Of a DNA stretch of 64,000 nucleotides, positions 36,401 to 45,463 are shown piece by piece. Location of the stretch: positions 4,522,501 through 4,586,500 of the forward strand of contig NZ_CP115160.1 of the NCBI RefSeq assembly GCF_027594545.1. The letters run 5' to 3'. This stretch comes from Algoriphagus sp. TR-M9. GTDB taxonomy: Bacteria > Bacteroidota > Bacteroidia > Cytophagales > Cyclobacteriaceae. The position numbers were made by a program, and so were the translations under genes. Position 1 is the first letter of the stretch, and every line of letters begins with the position of its first letter. A model generated the notes under the pieces. It was not told the DNA's origin. It searched no databases and saw nothing but the letters and a program-made list of their open reading frames with translations.

Positions 36401-37135
36401 GAAAAGCTTATAGGAAAGGGCTAATGCCTCAAAAAAGTCTTTGGTAAGTGTTAACCCAATGAACTTTTGGTAGTACTTCACAAAAGCACCAAATTCATTG
36501 GACTCAGGTTTTCCTGGATAGAAAAGGGGTTTTTGAACGGAGAATTCCGGTAAATCCAACACACTAGGAAATGGGGATTTGACATTGGAGGATTTCGTCA
36601 GAATCTTATCCAGATCGCTTCCGTTTACCACCAATCTTCTGAGTGTCAAAAGTCGATCCTGGCCACGATCATCGCAGGCATTTCCAAGGCAGGATTTGAG
36701 ATCTTTGTCGAAAACTTCTATAAAAATCAGTACATATTTATCGTTGAGAAAATTGGCTGGATTATTCAGTTTCTTAACCCCAGAGCTGTCTGTTGGAATC
36801 TCTGTAAGCAATTCAAACAAGCTTACGGCATGATCCACGTCTTTGAAAGGCTTGTAATCCACACCCTCTGGCAGGGAATAAGGTCTATAATGTGTAGCAT
36901 TAAAATTCCCAGCTTGGATCAAGAATCCCTCCGAAGTGATTCCCAAACCTTTGGTGATTTGCAATCCCTGCGGGTAGGGCTGTACCTGCATGCCGCAGAC
37001 GATTCCCATGCCGATCAACTTCGATCGGGTGAGCCTGCCCTGCTGATCTAAATAAGCTGCGAGTTGGTTCAGCTGGGTGCTGGTGAGCACCTGGCTACCT
37101 TCAAAAATCGGATAAGTTGAAATGATCTGGCTCAT
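33491..37135 (-). CDS. eCIS-associated multidomain protein with Ig-like and carboxypeptidase-regulatory-like modules (1214 aa)
   Basis: Between the baseplate and tape measure genes, so probably a particle component or cargo-related factor. Residues 1-720 are a large alpha/beta region starting ISTYPIFEGSQVLTSTQLNQ, with no family function known to me. A Cys cluster CCDCSPCMEPC (726-736) follows, then an Ig-like beta domain (about 759-838). A 96-residue module (841-936) recurs at 1027-1122, each starting CYSI and ending NCG; between them sits a carboxypeptidase-regulatory-like domain (about 943-1018: VKGVVNAEDGSPLIRVRVRV). The acidic/basic tail (1123-1214) is charged. It overlaps the tape measure start by one base. 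Confidence 0.75.
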   Translation of the reverse strand: MSQIISTYPIFEGSQVLTSTQLNQLAAYLDQQGRLTRSKLIGMGIVCGMQVQPYPQGLQITKGLGITSEGFLIQAGNFNATHYRPYSLPEGVDYKPFKDVDHAVSLFELLTEIPTDSSGVKKLNNPANFLNDKYVLIFIEVFDKDLKSCLGNACDDRGQDRLLTLRRLVVNGSDLDKILTKSSNVKSPFPSVLDLPEFSVQKPLFYPGKPESNEFGAFVKYYQKFIGLTLTKDFFEALALSYKLFEPILSKSYSFANPLESGTIQDKVAEIMGLAEADPNDLQGIQYLWDFSKEMIKAYSEFRNSAMELWYNCVTDSSLFPLHLMLGRAMTSSETQGQFLKYRHGFVQPPIFNQQKILAETCIQRHRRMIMLLEKLETGIFKKGESEKFPIKITPSGEKLGKLGKRAIPYYYEIKSKSSVSNWFSLEENWVDPGNLQMHSTYRAGVQSYDNQPDEEVTEAKSALETPLFYDIESYPFLRIEGHLSKELKTAVNQIKKLILQFNLPIHVEVLHLGESEETEYLEDCGWNDLQEEYAFQRYFMMGMILELKQLFDYVTEFAQETEEEDITSNEFYKKASEVLSLLLAMTEALPECIKDLNWKTFQNTYKNLLQLLIDFVLLESGLLKEVKADPEKEKELDFYNGILMRLSPILYRILDLFFFTKLQRIYISYENRIQLLKQSNQFAEFLKNHPGLNHEAGVVKDGTFFLLHDPKQNRVIGDFSLPYYCCDCSPCMEPCGEKSFSLPPFARPDYAIAYTEIPIKLEITLNDALVSGRTYEVLATGSSSVHNGLVEKDQETNVFRYTSAPGFTGIDSFQYVLRDKKTNQSDQGKVSILVKGTQGCYSIDVLSCWGVENVRRTLEERKIEAANETDARAVELLLEDLNKTKGFTLDEIRFTVMEGTESRIQLLKCLGYQTEGMSYEELERAILDHQGKNCGAIVTPECTSLGVKGVVNAEDGSPLIRVRVRVKKSDIETTTDSSGNYEIQFQTPGQTLVFERNGFESQEVEICNQSEANITLVRSENPVVECYSINIISTWKEDFIRKVAKDRQLENPSGNLPDVIQSLLESLRETKGFTSTELRETTLNDPDLQKFILESVGMDTSSMKPEQYAAAIEYYQTQNCGFRNEDVIVVTAANLPEEELKKYLDAKKVAYLPGADKTVLVETFKASTPESTISRKDLEIFKKDTLLKISEEKSIEVNSSDTKAKLIDKLMGK
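33770..34057 (-). repeat. 96-residue CYSI...NCG module, copy 2
   Basis: Residues 1027-1122: CYSINIISTW at the start, TKGFTSTELR in the middle, a terminal QNCG. It has the same length as copy 1, with conserved ends and a conserved TKGFT-x-x-E(L/I)R core. Confidence 0.75.
34328..34615 (-). repeat. 96-residue CYSI...NCG module, copy 1
   Basis: Residues 841-936 of the 1214-aa protein: CYSIDVLSCW at the start, TKGFTLDEIR in the middle, a terminal KNCG. It aligns end to end with copy 2. Confidence 0.75.
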
Positions 37136-37146
37136 AATCGTAGTTT

Positions 37147-40100
37147 TTAAAATTCTCCCAATGATGAAGAGTTGAGAATAATGGAGTTTTCCAAGTTGTC
37201 ATCCTCATCGCAATCGTGTAGTGTGCCGACAGGATAGACATTTCGGATTTGTGCCAAGGCTTCAATCAGCCCTGTAAGTGATTCTGAGAGCTTTTTGGGC
37301 TCCTTCTTGACCTTCAGTGATTCAAGCAGCCATATCTTCCAGGCCAATTCCAGCGCTTTCATGTGCTTCGGATGAATCCAGCAAATCGTCAAAAAGACAT
37401 GTGCCGGAGTTTCCCGCTTGATTTTTTTCTCAAGAAACCTTCTGAAGTCGGTACTGGTAAATCTTCCTGCCCAATAGGGTAGAATCACATGCGCCATGCA
37501 GGTATAAGGATCATCCAAAGTGCAAACGCACTCATCTTCCGAATGTGGGTCCAGTAGGCGATCCTCTATTGTTTCAGTGACCAATCCACCCATTCCATCA
37601 GGAACTCTGAATTTCCCTTTGACCTTCGGGCGGAGTAATATGTGCTCAATCAAATGTGTTCCTTCATGGCTGAAAAATTCCCTGACGAAAAACTGTTGGA
37701 CTTTCTGTATGGCTAGTTGCTCTGCTCCTCCGGCTATTTGGAATTGGTCGCCAGAGACTGAGAGTACATCAAATTGTCTGGATAAAATCACCATTCCGCC
37801 AGGCTGTTCTTCCGGGTTTTCCGGATCTTCGATTAGATCTTTTCTGGGTTCGGTTTTGGTCACCAAAGTGGTGTTTCCCTCTGATTCAGTCACTTCATGA
37901 ATGTTGTAGTAAACCAGATGTTCGGTTTCTCCCAATAGAAACTGAACCTCAAAATCCTCGAAATTTTCAAATAAAGAGGCGTGAAGACCCGAAATGATAA
38001 TTTCATGCTTTTGCAAATCGAGGCCGATTATTTCAAAGGCTCTTTCGAAATGAATCTGATCCCCTTTTTGTGGAAATGGAGCAGCTTTTAAATCTATAAA
38101 AGGACCCTTGGCAATTGCTTCTGAAATAGTCAGTTCCAAAGGCTCGAATCCAGCCTGAACAAGCCAAGCATCTCCCCAGTCTCCATTTTGTATGGCTGTG
38201 GCCAATGATTCATTGAAATTTGACTCAAAGCTTTTGGCCAAAACACCACCTCGTATCGGGTCGGTTAAGGAGAATCTATAAGGCGCAGAGTAAGGAGCTG
38301 GATCAGGAACATAGGCCCCGTCAATTACTCCCGCAGTGCAAATCTGCCAAATGAGTTCTTCCAAGCGCTCTTCTGCCAGTTCCTGAAGCTCTGGTTCCGA
38401 AGTAGCGCCTGGAACTTCCACTTCGAGACTTCCCTCCAGAAGTTGAATTCCAGCTCCAAATGGCGCATCAAAAAGTGCATATTCTAGCAAGTATTTTGGA
38501 GGCGCCGGAGCTAAATTGACAGTAATATTCACCTCCCAAAATGCATCTAAGGCTAAGCTTAAATTCTTTCGGTTTGCCAAAGGATTGTTTAAAAATTCAT
38601 CCCTTAGAATTCCCCAAAGTTCGGATAGTGCGAACTCGGCATCTCCGCCTGGCGTATCGTCCCCAAAATCAACTTTGGCACTTTTGCCGACTAAGTTTCC
38701 TTCCCAAACCAATTCGAAATAAAACCCGGCATCTCCTAAGCTGATCTGGAAATTTTCCAGATTTGAACCTAAAAGCAGAGCAATTTCCAATGCTGAAGCG
38801 GCTTGTTCCTTGGTTGGGAAATCAGCCGAAAGTTCAAATACAACGGTATCCAGCTCATTTTTGACCTGGACTTTCCAAATATCTCCAACTTCTAAGATTT
38901 CAAATGCAGGTGAGAATCGAAGCCAGGAAATTGGTTTTTTCCTGATTCCCATCAATCCTTGAATTCTGTTTTCTAAACCAGAAAGATTCTCCTGATGCCA
39001 AAAGTTGTTAGCGATTTTATAATCAAAACCCTTTCCTCGTTCGGAAGAGATTTTGGGGTAGTTATTGAGGAAAGCCAGTTTATCTTCAATCAGTCTCGTC
39101 TGTCCTTCGGTAGGGTTGAGTCGCAAAGCCAAAAGTCCATAATCTGTAAATTGCTCAGCAAATCTGCCAAGTAGATGATCTAAAAAGCGATTTCTTCTCA
39201 CATAAAAATCTTCTTTGCTTTCAGTGATTTTAGCCACAGATTCTTTCAGCCCGATCAGATCTTTCCAAAGTGGATCTGCATCTGGAACCAATCCTTCAAG
39301 ACTCTTGGAGAAATAGGTGGCATCAATCAGTGGATTTCCAAAGGCGTCTTTTTCCTCATTGATGGAAAATAGGTGACGTACATTTTCCAGCTGACTAAGG
39401 TAATTCACCAAAAGCTGTTCAAAAACCATGAGAAAGGCCTTCAGTTGTTTCACTTGAGCAGCATCTGGCCTTCCTTGGGATTTTGGAAGCATGCCAGCTT
39501 CAGTGATTCCATAGACCAAAGGGAAATCATTTTGGATGGATTCATAATCTCCGGGATTTTTGAAATTCCCTCGTGGTAAATCGAAATCCAGTTTTGGATA
39601 GTAGATTTTCTGGCTGCGTTCGGAAGCTCTGTATTCAGCTAAAAGATCTTCAACTTTTTCCCGATTGGCCCGGAAAGGTAGTTCCTCTTTGTAGTAAGTT
39701 ATTTTCGAAAGCTCGGTATTCAGTCTTGGCACATAAAACTTGTCCATGGCCAGTTCCAAACACCAGCGAACACTTTTTGAGGCAATTTCCCCTGACTCAT
39801 TGTCTTGGGGCTTATTGGCAATTTGTATGCTTTTCACTGCCTCCACGCCATCAATATCCATGATGATATGGATGAGATCTGTGACATGAAGGCTGGATTT
39901 TCTATCCGCTTTTGACAGATCTTCCTCATCAATAAATCCGTGTTTCAGTAATGGCCCTTCAAAGAGCTCCTCAGTCGGAATACATTGAGTTTCTTCCCAA
40001 TTTCCCAGATACACCTGATCATCGTCCATCAAAACTGGTGATGGAAAGTTGGGAGTTAGAAGAATCTCGCAAAGTGCAGCATTCTTAGGGTCTGTCCTTA

Positions 40101-41394
40101 ATTCTAAAATCTCATAGATTCCTACATTTCCCCCTGAGCCAATAATACTGACTTTGGACTTGGCTTTTGGGTAAGTTTCCTTCGGAATTTCTATCCAGAT
40201 TTTGGCCGGATTCTGCTGGATTTTAGAAATGGGAAGCGCATCGTCTTTACAGCGATTCAGCATTTCTTCCAGGTTATAAAAGTTGACCTGAGGAGAAAGA
40301 AATGCACTGATTGCCTGAAAAATCAAGGCTTCAGTTTCATTGATGGGAGCATTTGGAGAAAGCTCAATATCAGCGCAAACCAGTATTTCTTCCACTCTTA
40401 AGGCATGGAAATTCACAAAGTCCTCACATAGGTTTCTATGGGCATTCAAACTCGCCTTTGCCTCATCCAGGATTTGGTTGATCTTGGCAACTTTGGCGAG
40501 ATATAAAGTAAGAATACCTTCAGGGCTATTATAAACGAACTGATTGACTTGGGTCGTCAATGCTGCCAGGCCTTCCAATGGATCCAAACCCTCTGCTACC
40601 AACTTGGTCCCTTTGATCTCAATCAGATTACTGGGGCTCAGGTCAAAGTCCATGAAAATGTCATCAGGAACATTCTGAAATTGGATTTCTATGGCATGGA
40701 TGTTCTTTCGGATCGAAACAGGATCTTCCCAATCTACCTCAGCAGAATCCCATCTTGGAAACTCCACCTGAATATCGATCACTACTCCGGCTATATCCGG
40801 ATGCTCGTCCACCTCGATCTCCATGCTGAGCTTATTTTCATTGAGGTCACCAAGATTTTCTGTGGTGTCGAATTCCAACAAAATATCATAAAGAATACCC
40901 AGTTTTAAGGCTTCTTCAGTGGTTGGGTAGGGTTTATAAGCGAGTTCTTTCTCTTTTCTATCTGGGAAAATCTTAATCTCATTAGAGTCCCGGATGATGA
41001 TCCAGGCATTTTTGATTCCTGCTCTAGGGCAAATCAAATCTTCCTCATCCACCACTTCCACATCCATCAGGAGCTTGCGGTAATCATTAATGGTAACTGG
41101 TGTGCTGGGGAGAATTTCTGAAGCCTTGAAAAATTGATTGCTTAAATTCCCGCTTTCATCCGCTAAAAGATCCTGAACTGGAAAATTGCTTCTATATCCC
41201 AAGTCAGTAATGGCGTAGCAAAGCACCTCCAAAATCGTAATTCCAGGATCATGGCTGTTGTAATCCGTCCAGATTTTGCCTGAGATCCGTTGGATATAGC
41301 TGATGGCTTCTGAGCGCAGAAGCTCATAATCCATGCTTTTTTGGACTGGTTTAGCTTTCGATATGGTGATTGATTTTTCCATAGTCATGATCAA
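37147..41394 (-). CDS. Giant eCIS baseplate protein (Afp12/gp6-like), 1415 aa
   Basis: The N-terminal signature (about 21-77) with RISGKIWTDYNSHDPGITIL then EVLCYAITDLGYRS is typical of the second, gp6-like baseplate protein of eCIS. The long middle includes many acidic beta segments. The C-terminus has a Cys-rich patch CVCTLDDPYTCMAHVILPYW and AHVFLTICWIHPKHM, found in relatives. It is much larger than classical baseplate wedge proteins; in AlgoCIS, baseplate extensions of this kind form a cage around the spike. Start and stop overlap or closely flank neighbours (4 bp with the 1126-aa gene). Confidence 0.85.
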   Translation of the reverse strand: MIMTMEKSITISKAKPVQKSMDYELLRSEAISYIQRISGKIWTDYNSHDPGITILEVLCYAITDLGYRSNFPVQDLLADESGNLSNQFFKASEILPSTPVTINDYRKLLMDVEVVDEEDLICPRAGIKNAWIIIRDSNEIKIFPDRKEKELAYKPYPTTEEALKLGILYDILLEFDTTENLGDLNENKLSMEIEVDEHPDIAGVVIDIQVEFPRWDSAEVDWEDPVSIRKNIHAIEIQFQNVPDDIFMDFDLSPSNLIEIKGTKLVAEGLDPLEGLAALTTQVNQFVYNSPEGILTLYLAKVAKINQILDEAKASLNAHRNLCEDFVNFHALRVEEILVCADIELSPNAPINETEALIFQAISAFLSPQVNFYNLEEMLNRCKDDALPISKIQQNPAKIWIEIPKETYPKAKSKVSIIGSGGNVGIYEILELRTDPKNAALCEILLTPNFPSPVLMDDDQVYLGNWEETQCIPTEELFEGPLLKHGFIDEEDLSKADRKSSLHVTDLIHIIMDIDGVEAVKSIQIANKPQDNESGEIASKSVRWCLELAMDKFYVPRLNTELSKITYYKEELPFRANREKVEDLLAEYRASERSQKIYYPKLDFDLPRGNFKNPGDYESIQNDFPLVYGITEAGMLPKSQGRPDAAQVKQLKAFLMVFEQLLVNYLSQLENVRHLFSINEEKDAFGNPLIDATYFSKSLEGLVPDADPLWKDLIGLKESVAKITESKEDFYVRRNRFLDHLLGRFAEQFTDYGLLALRLNPTEGQTRLIEDKLAFLNNYPKISSERGKGFDYKIANNFWHQENLSGLENRIQGLMGIRKKPISWLRFSPAFEILEVGDIWKVQVKNELDTVVFELSADFPTKEQAASALEIALLLGSNLENFQISLGDAGFYFELVWEGNLVGKSAKVDFGDDTPGGDAEFALSELWGILRDEFLNNPLANRKNLSLALDAFWEVNITVNLAPAPPKYLLEYALFDAPFGAGIQLLEGSLEVEVPGATSEPELQELAEERLEELIWQICTAGVIDGAYVPDPAPYSAPYRFSLTDPIRGGVLAKSFESNFNESLATAIQNGDWGDAWLVQAGFEPLELTISEAIAKGPFIDLKAAPFPQKGDQIHFERAFEIIGLDLQKHEIIISGLHASLFENFEDFEVQFLLGETEHLVYYNIHEVTESEGNTTLVTKTEPRKDLIEDPENPEEQPGGMVILSRQFDVLSVSGDQFQIAGGAEQLAIQKVQQFFVREFFSHEGTHLIEHILLRPKVKGKFRVPDGMGGLVTETIEDRLLDPHSEDECVCTLDDPYTCMAHVILPYWAGRFTSTDFRRFLEKKIKRETPAHVFLTICWIHPKHMKALELAWKIWLLESLKVKKEPKKLSESLTGLIEALAQIRNVYPVGTLHDCDEDDNLENSIILNSSSLGEF

Positions 41395-44300
41395 AATTCT
41401 TCATCCAAATCCTCTTCCTCTACCGATGCGATGCTCGCAGCAGGTTTGATTTCATTGTCTTCGCACAAGCAGTCCTCGGTTTCCAAAACTTCGATCAAAT
41501 GATCTCCATAGCTTCCTAAAGTCCCCACTGATCCCAAAACTGAAACCTCTCGGCTTCCTTTGGCCGCTTCTACCCGGGTTCGAGAGAGGAGTTCTCCTGA
41601 TACCGGATTGATCACTAAATGATACAATTCGAAGCAAGTCAGGTAATCCACGTAATCGAGTTTTTCCACAAAGTGAAGCACCACAGAACTGTGTAGAGAT
41701 TCGCTGAAAGTCCAGTTGAAATCAGCTTCAAATGCCCAAGGGGAAAGAAATGCTTTCAGATCGTCTTCCAGTTTTCTGGCGAAAAAGTTTTTATCAGCCC
41801 AGGAATGAAACTTCACTTTGGTTTTCACCTGAATTTCTTCGAAAACCGGATTGACCACATGCAGGTAAACAGCCGGTGGGTAAATGGCAGTGATGAATTC
41901 ACGAATTGCTTCAATCTGTGCCACACTTGCTTTTGGTCTCAATGGATCCACAGCGTTTTTGTTTTGCACATTGGAAATGATCACAAGCGTCACATTTCTT
42001 GGTGCCAATGCTTTGTATTTGGTCAGATCCCCGTCATAGGAGGTATGGTTCAGGCATTTGACTTGGTAAACTTCCGGGAACTGCTCCAACACCAAATGCT
42101 CGTAATCCCAAAGGGTAATAGCCCGTTGCTTATGTCGCAATCGCTCGCTGATTCTTTGGTAAAAGTCCTCGGAGGATTCTTCTGTTTTCCCTCCAAAAGA
42201 CGAAAATGGCTGTTGGATTTTATTGATGGCACTATTTCCGATTTTCAGCTTGGAAATGGTTTCCGCAGAAATGGATTTCGCTACCCGTAAAGGGTCATTT
42301 TCGTTTGACTCGTAAGACGCTTTTACAGCCTGAGCCAGAACGGCGATGAAATCCGGAATTGCATCTGAATCTGCCCTGACTGAAGCTTTGATCCAGGTGG
42401 TTGATTCAGGAAGAATGCTGTGTGCGGTATCCGCTTCCCGAGGCATGGCAAAAGCTAAAAGTCCACTTTGGATCAAGCCATTCGTTTCATCCGTCAGCAA
42501 GGAATATTGATCAAATTCCTTCCATTGATTTCCTGTCAAATAACTCCATTTGACATCGGGAACAGGCTTTTCAGGATTTGCAGTGCCATCAAGGACTTGA
42601 ATTAAAAGTTGGATATTCTGAGCTTTTTGATGATCACTCAGACCTATCATCAACTCACCCTCATTTTCATATTCTGCCAAAAGTGGAATGGTGTCCTCAC
42701 CCTGAACTTTTGCCTCACCAAATGCTCCAACGTGGAAAAACCCTTCCAGATCCTTACTGGAAATGTCCAAGGTTTCTTCCGATGTGTAGTCCAGACTGAC
42801 TGATTGAAGCTCTGGAGTATAGGGTTCTTTTGGTAAATTTCCTTTTCCATCTGGAACCAATGCCTCTCTGGCGAAAATCAACGGGTAGTCTTTATGCCCA
42901 AAATCCGGAGAATTTAGCTTCAGACGGATAAATCCTCGGTTGCTGGCAGGCGACCATGCGTTGAATTCCTCTAGGTTAGGATTGGCAGAGATTCCTTCCC
43001 AAAGCGGCTCAGCTAATGAAATAGTTTTATTTTGGTTTAAAGAGGCATTGTCATTTCCTGAAAATATAGTTTTTGAAGAATTGATGGATTTCCATTCTTT
43101 CTTTTCCAAAAAATCTATGGCTGTAGTAAAGCTTTGATTTTTTCTTTCAAGTGTATTCCCATAAGCGCTATAATGATCAGCAAAGCCCTTGGAGTCTTCC
43201 GGGAGTGCATGCCACAATAGGTTCAAGTCGAGTGATTTGAGGCTTTTACCAAAAACTTCTTTGCTGCCAATGTAAAAGTTGGATCCTTTGACGGGGCGGA
43301 ATCCAAAGGGTTTGATGTTTTTTCCGATGGGAAGAATGCTTTGGTCATTTTGGAGAATTAGATTTTCTATTCCTTCCACATCTATAGAAAGTGTGGCCTT
43401 TTTTAACTGGCAATCTTTCAAAATCTCATACCCATAACTTTGGGAAGTATTGGCGAGATTTATCTTCATCATCGGTGAAGAAGTTTTGAATTTTTGAAGT
43501 AGTGCTTCCTCCGAATAATTGACTACGGCTGGATCTTCGGGTAAAAGCTGACATTTCAGTGTCAAAGAAATCCCATCCCCATCATTGCTTAACTCATGCT
43601 TGCTAAGCCTGAATGTATATTCCAAGTCATGCCATTTGTCCTCACCTATTCCTCTGACTGTCTTGACTTGATCTACAGAAGTGAATTTGCCTCCAGAAAG
43701 CGAATTTCTTCTGCTGAGAATATTCTTGGCAGTGATTTCACCTATGTCATAGCCATTGAATGGTCTGTGAGTTCCTTTTTCCGGATCGTCTAAAACCGGA
43801 CCTAACACAGGTTCTACACCAGCGATGTCCTGCCATTTACTGGCTTTATTTAAGAAATCCAGGATTTTACTGGCTATACTATTTTCCTCATTTTCCCAAC
43901 CTATACTTGCTGAAATCCACTCTTCCTCCCCACTGAACCAAATCTCAAAAGTATCATTCAGGGGAAGTAGTTTCAGCTGATCCAACAAGCCTTCTGTAGG
44001 TTCGAAAGTAAGTTTGAGAGATACTTTTCTGCTTCCTTCGCCCATCAAAAGAATAGGCGATGCTACGGCAAAACCAATGGTAGCCAATTCCCTATCCTGG
44101 TCCGGAAATAATTCGGTAGGTCTTCCGAAACTTCTCCATTGTTTTTCTTCGCTCAGTAATTCTCCGCCGATTCCATCCGCTGAACTGGCAATTGGGGACT
44201 TGTAAAACCTGCCGTTTTGGTCTTTGTAAAGTGCCAAAAGCGAAGTTACTTCAGCTTTATTCAGGACGTTTTGATTTGCTGTTTGGAAAAGAATTTCCTT

Positions 44301-44771
44301 TCCTAAATCATCTTTCCCTGCTTTAAAAGCAGTATTTGCTGGTAATAGATGCGCTTGAATATGCTTAGCCAGTTTTAGAATCAGATAAACCTGATCATCC
44401 ACTGCAGGTTTTTCTTTCAATCTCAATACATCTCGGTAGTAGAAATCAAGATGTCTTTGGGTAAGCGTGTTGATGTCTTCCTGCGCAAAGCTGAAGAGTT
44501 TTAAAAATGCCAGAAACAGGGCGAAATGAGGATTTGTCAATTGATTCTCCTCGATTTTTTGATCAAAAAAGCCGCTCCAGTCATCACCATTCCAAGTATT
44601 GGATGAATTGATGAATTTTAATTGACTTGCTATGTTAACAGCGAAATCCTGCAGATCCTCCATTTTCCTTTCGTCCACACGCACGTATTCCGGAAGCAGA
44701 CTTTTCAAAAGTCGCTGTGCCCGGCTGCTGCCGTTTCCTGGTAGGGTAAGATCGTTGCAATCTTTGCTCAT
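41391..44771 (-). CDS. eCIS baseplate J-like protein (Afp11-like), 1126 aa
   Basis: Baseplate wedge protein. The N-terminal helical region (about 1-150) ends in the Afp11-type segment ILKLAKHIQAHLLPANTAFK. The C-terminal baseplate-J-like domain (about 860-1060) has RISERLRHKQRAITLWDYEH, LVLEQFPEVYQVKCLNH and NVTLVIISN. A helix-hairpin-helix-like insertion occurs at 341-380 (ITAKNILSRRN, VRGIGEDKW). The tail is acidic (VEEEDLDEEF). Its large middle section goes beyond a minimal gp6 fold, in keeping with cage-forming baseplates. It overlaps both the gp25 and 1415-aa genes by four bases. Confidence 0.85.
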   Translation of the reverse strand: MSKDCNDLTLPGNGSSRAQRLLKSLLPEYVRVDERKMEDLQDFAVNIASQLKFINSSNTWNGDDWSGFFDQKIEENQLTNPHFALFLAFLKLFSFAQEDINTLTQRHLDFYYRDVLRLKEKPAVDDQVYLILKLAKHIQAHLLPANTAFKAGKDDLGKEILFQTANQNVLNKAEVTSLLALYKDQNGRFYKSPIASSADGIGGELLSEEKQWRSFGRPTELFPDQDRELATIGFAVASPILLMGEGSRKVSLKLTFEPTEGLLDQLKLLPLNDTFEIWFSGEEEWISASIGWENEENSIASKILDFLNKASKWQDIAGVEPVLGPVLDDPEKGTHRPFNGYDIGEITAKNILSRRNSLSGGKFTSVDQVKTVRGIGEDKWHDLEYTFRLSKHELSNDGDGISLTLKCQLLPEDPAVVNYSEEALLQKFKTSSPMMKINLANTSQSYGYEILKDCQLKKATLSIDVEGIENLILQNDQSILPIGKNIKPFGFRPVKGSNFYIGSKEVFGKSLKSLDLNLLWHALPEDSKGFADHYSAYGNTLERKNQSFTTAIDFLEKKEWKSINSSKTIFSGNDNASLNQNKTISLAEPLWEGISANPNLEEFNAWSPASNRGFIRLKLNSPDFGHKDYPLIFAREALVPDGKGNLPKEPYTPELQSVSLDYTSEETLDISSKDLEGFFHVGAFGEAKVQGEDTIPLLAEYENEGELMIGLSDHQKAQNIQLLIQVLDGTANPEKPVPDVKWSYLTGNQWKEFDQYSLLTDETNGLIQSGLLAFAMPREADTAHSILPESTTWIKASVRADSDAIPDFIAVLAQAVKASYESNENDPLRVAKSISAETISKLKIGNSAINKIQQPFSSFGGKTEESSEDFYQRISERLRHKQRAITLWDYEHLVLEQFPEVYQVKCLNHTSYDGDLTKYKALAPRNVTLVIISNVQNKNAVDPLRPKASVAQIEAIREFITAIYPPAVYLHVVNPVFEEIQVKTKVKFHSWADKNFFARKLEDDLKAFLSPWAFEADFNWTFSESLHSSVVLHFVEKLDYVDYLTCFELYHLVINPVSGELLSRTRVEAAKGSREVSVLGSVGTLGSYGDHLIEVLETEDCLCEDNEIKPAASIASVEEEDLDEEF

Positions 44772-45181
44772 AATTTCAGATCAGTTGCTTCGGTAAAGAG
44801 GTATGGATAGACTAGGTTTCTTCTATTGTTGGTAGCGATAATCAGATAGCTGACGATGACCTCAATTCGGCCTTCATTGTAATTGGGTCTTAAATCAATG
44901 TCCTCTGTTTTCACTCTTGGTTCATGGTAGAGGATCGCCTGCTTGATGCGATTCGCAATCATATTGGCGGTAGTGACATTGAGCGCTTCGAAGAGAAGAT
45001 CTTCCATGTTTGCGCCATAATCAGGACGCATGACACGTTCCCCCAAAGTTGTATTGAGCAAAATGATTAGGCTTTGCTGGATATCCTCCTCGTTTTCTGC
45101 GAGCCGAACTTGTTGACTTTCCAGACTAAAACTTACCGGAAATGCCCAACCTCTACCTAAAAATGATTTTTCTTCTTCCAT
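44768..45181 (-). CDS. gp25-like baseplate protein (Afp9-like)
   Basis: 137 residues of the GPW/gp25 family. Signature: FLGRGWAFPVSF near the N-terminus, then QSLIILLNTTLGERVMRPDYG (the EPR-like core of the sheath-initiating wedge) and DIDLRPNYNEGRIEVIVSY. In contractile machines gp25 nucleates the sheath on the baseplate. It lies 1 bp after the PAAR gene and overlaps the large wedge gene by four bases. Confidence 0.93.
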   Translation of the reverse strand: MEEEKSFLGRGWAFPVSFSLESQQVRLAENEEDIQQSLIILLNTTLGERVMRPDYGANMEDLLFEALNVTTANMIANRIKQAILYHEPRVKTEDIDLRPNYNEGRIEVIVSYLIIATNNRRNLVYPYLFTEATDLKL

Positions 45182-45182
45182 G

Positions 45183-45461
45183 TTATCCTATGATTACAGT
45201 TGGTTCTCCTACCGCTGGTGATGCGCCACATACGCATGAATCACCCACTCTTAAGGCAGGAACTCCACCAATCAAAACAGTGGCGCTTCCCGCCAAAAAA
45301 GGGCTGACAGTTGGCTGATGTGCATTGGGCGGTAAGGCACAAGAATGATTATCTCCCATGACGGCAGCGGGCATTCCCCCGATCAAAACGGTGGGAACTC
45401 CGGGACCTATGATCGATCCGCCGTGTGTACTTAAGTCTCCAAATCTTGCTGCTGCTGGCAT
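45183..45461 (-). CDS. PAAR-domain spike tip protein (Afp10-like)
   Basis: 92 residues with the PAAR fold: MPAAARFGDLSTHGG, then GPGVPTVLIGGMPAAVMGDNHSC, and a repeated TVLIGGVPALRVGDSCVCG. The His and Cys positions fit zinc binding at the apex of the membrane-piercing cone. It caps the VgrG-type spike encoded 2 bp upstream. Confidence 0.93.
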   Translation of the reverse strand: MPAAARFGDLSTHGGSIIGPGVPTVLIGGMPAAVMGDNHSCALPPNAHQPTVSPFLAGSATVLIGGVPALRVGDSCVCGASPAVGEPTVIIG

Positions 45462-45463
45462 AA

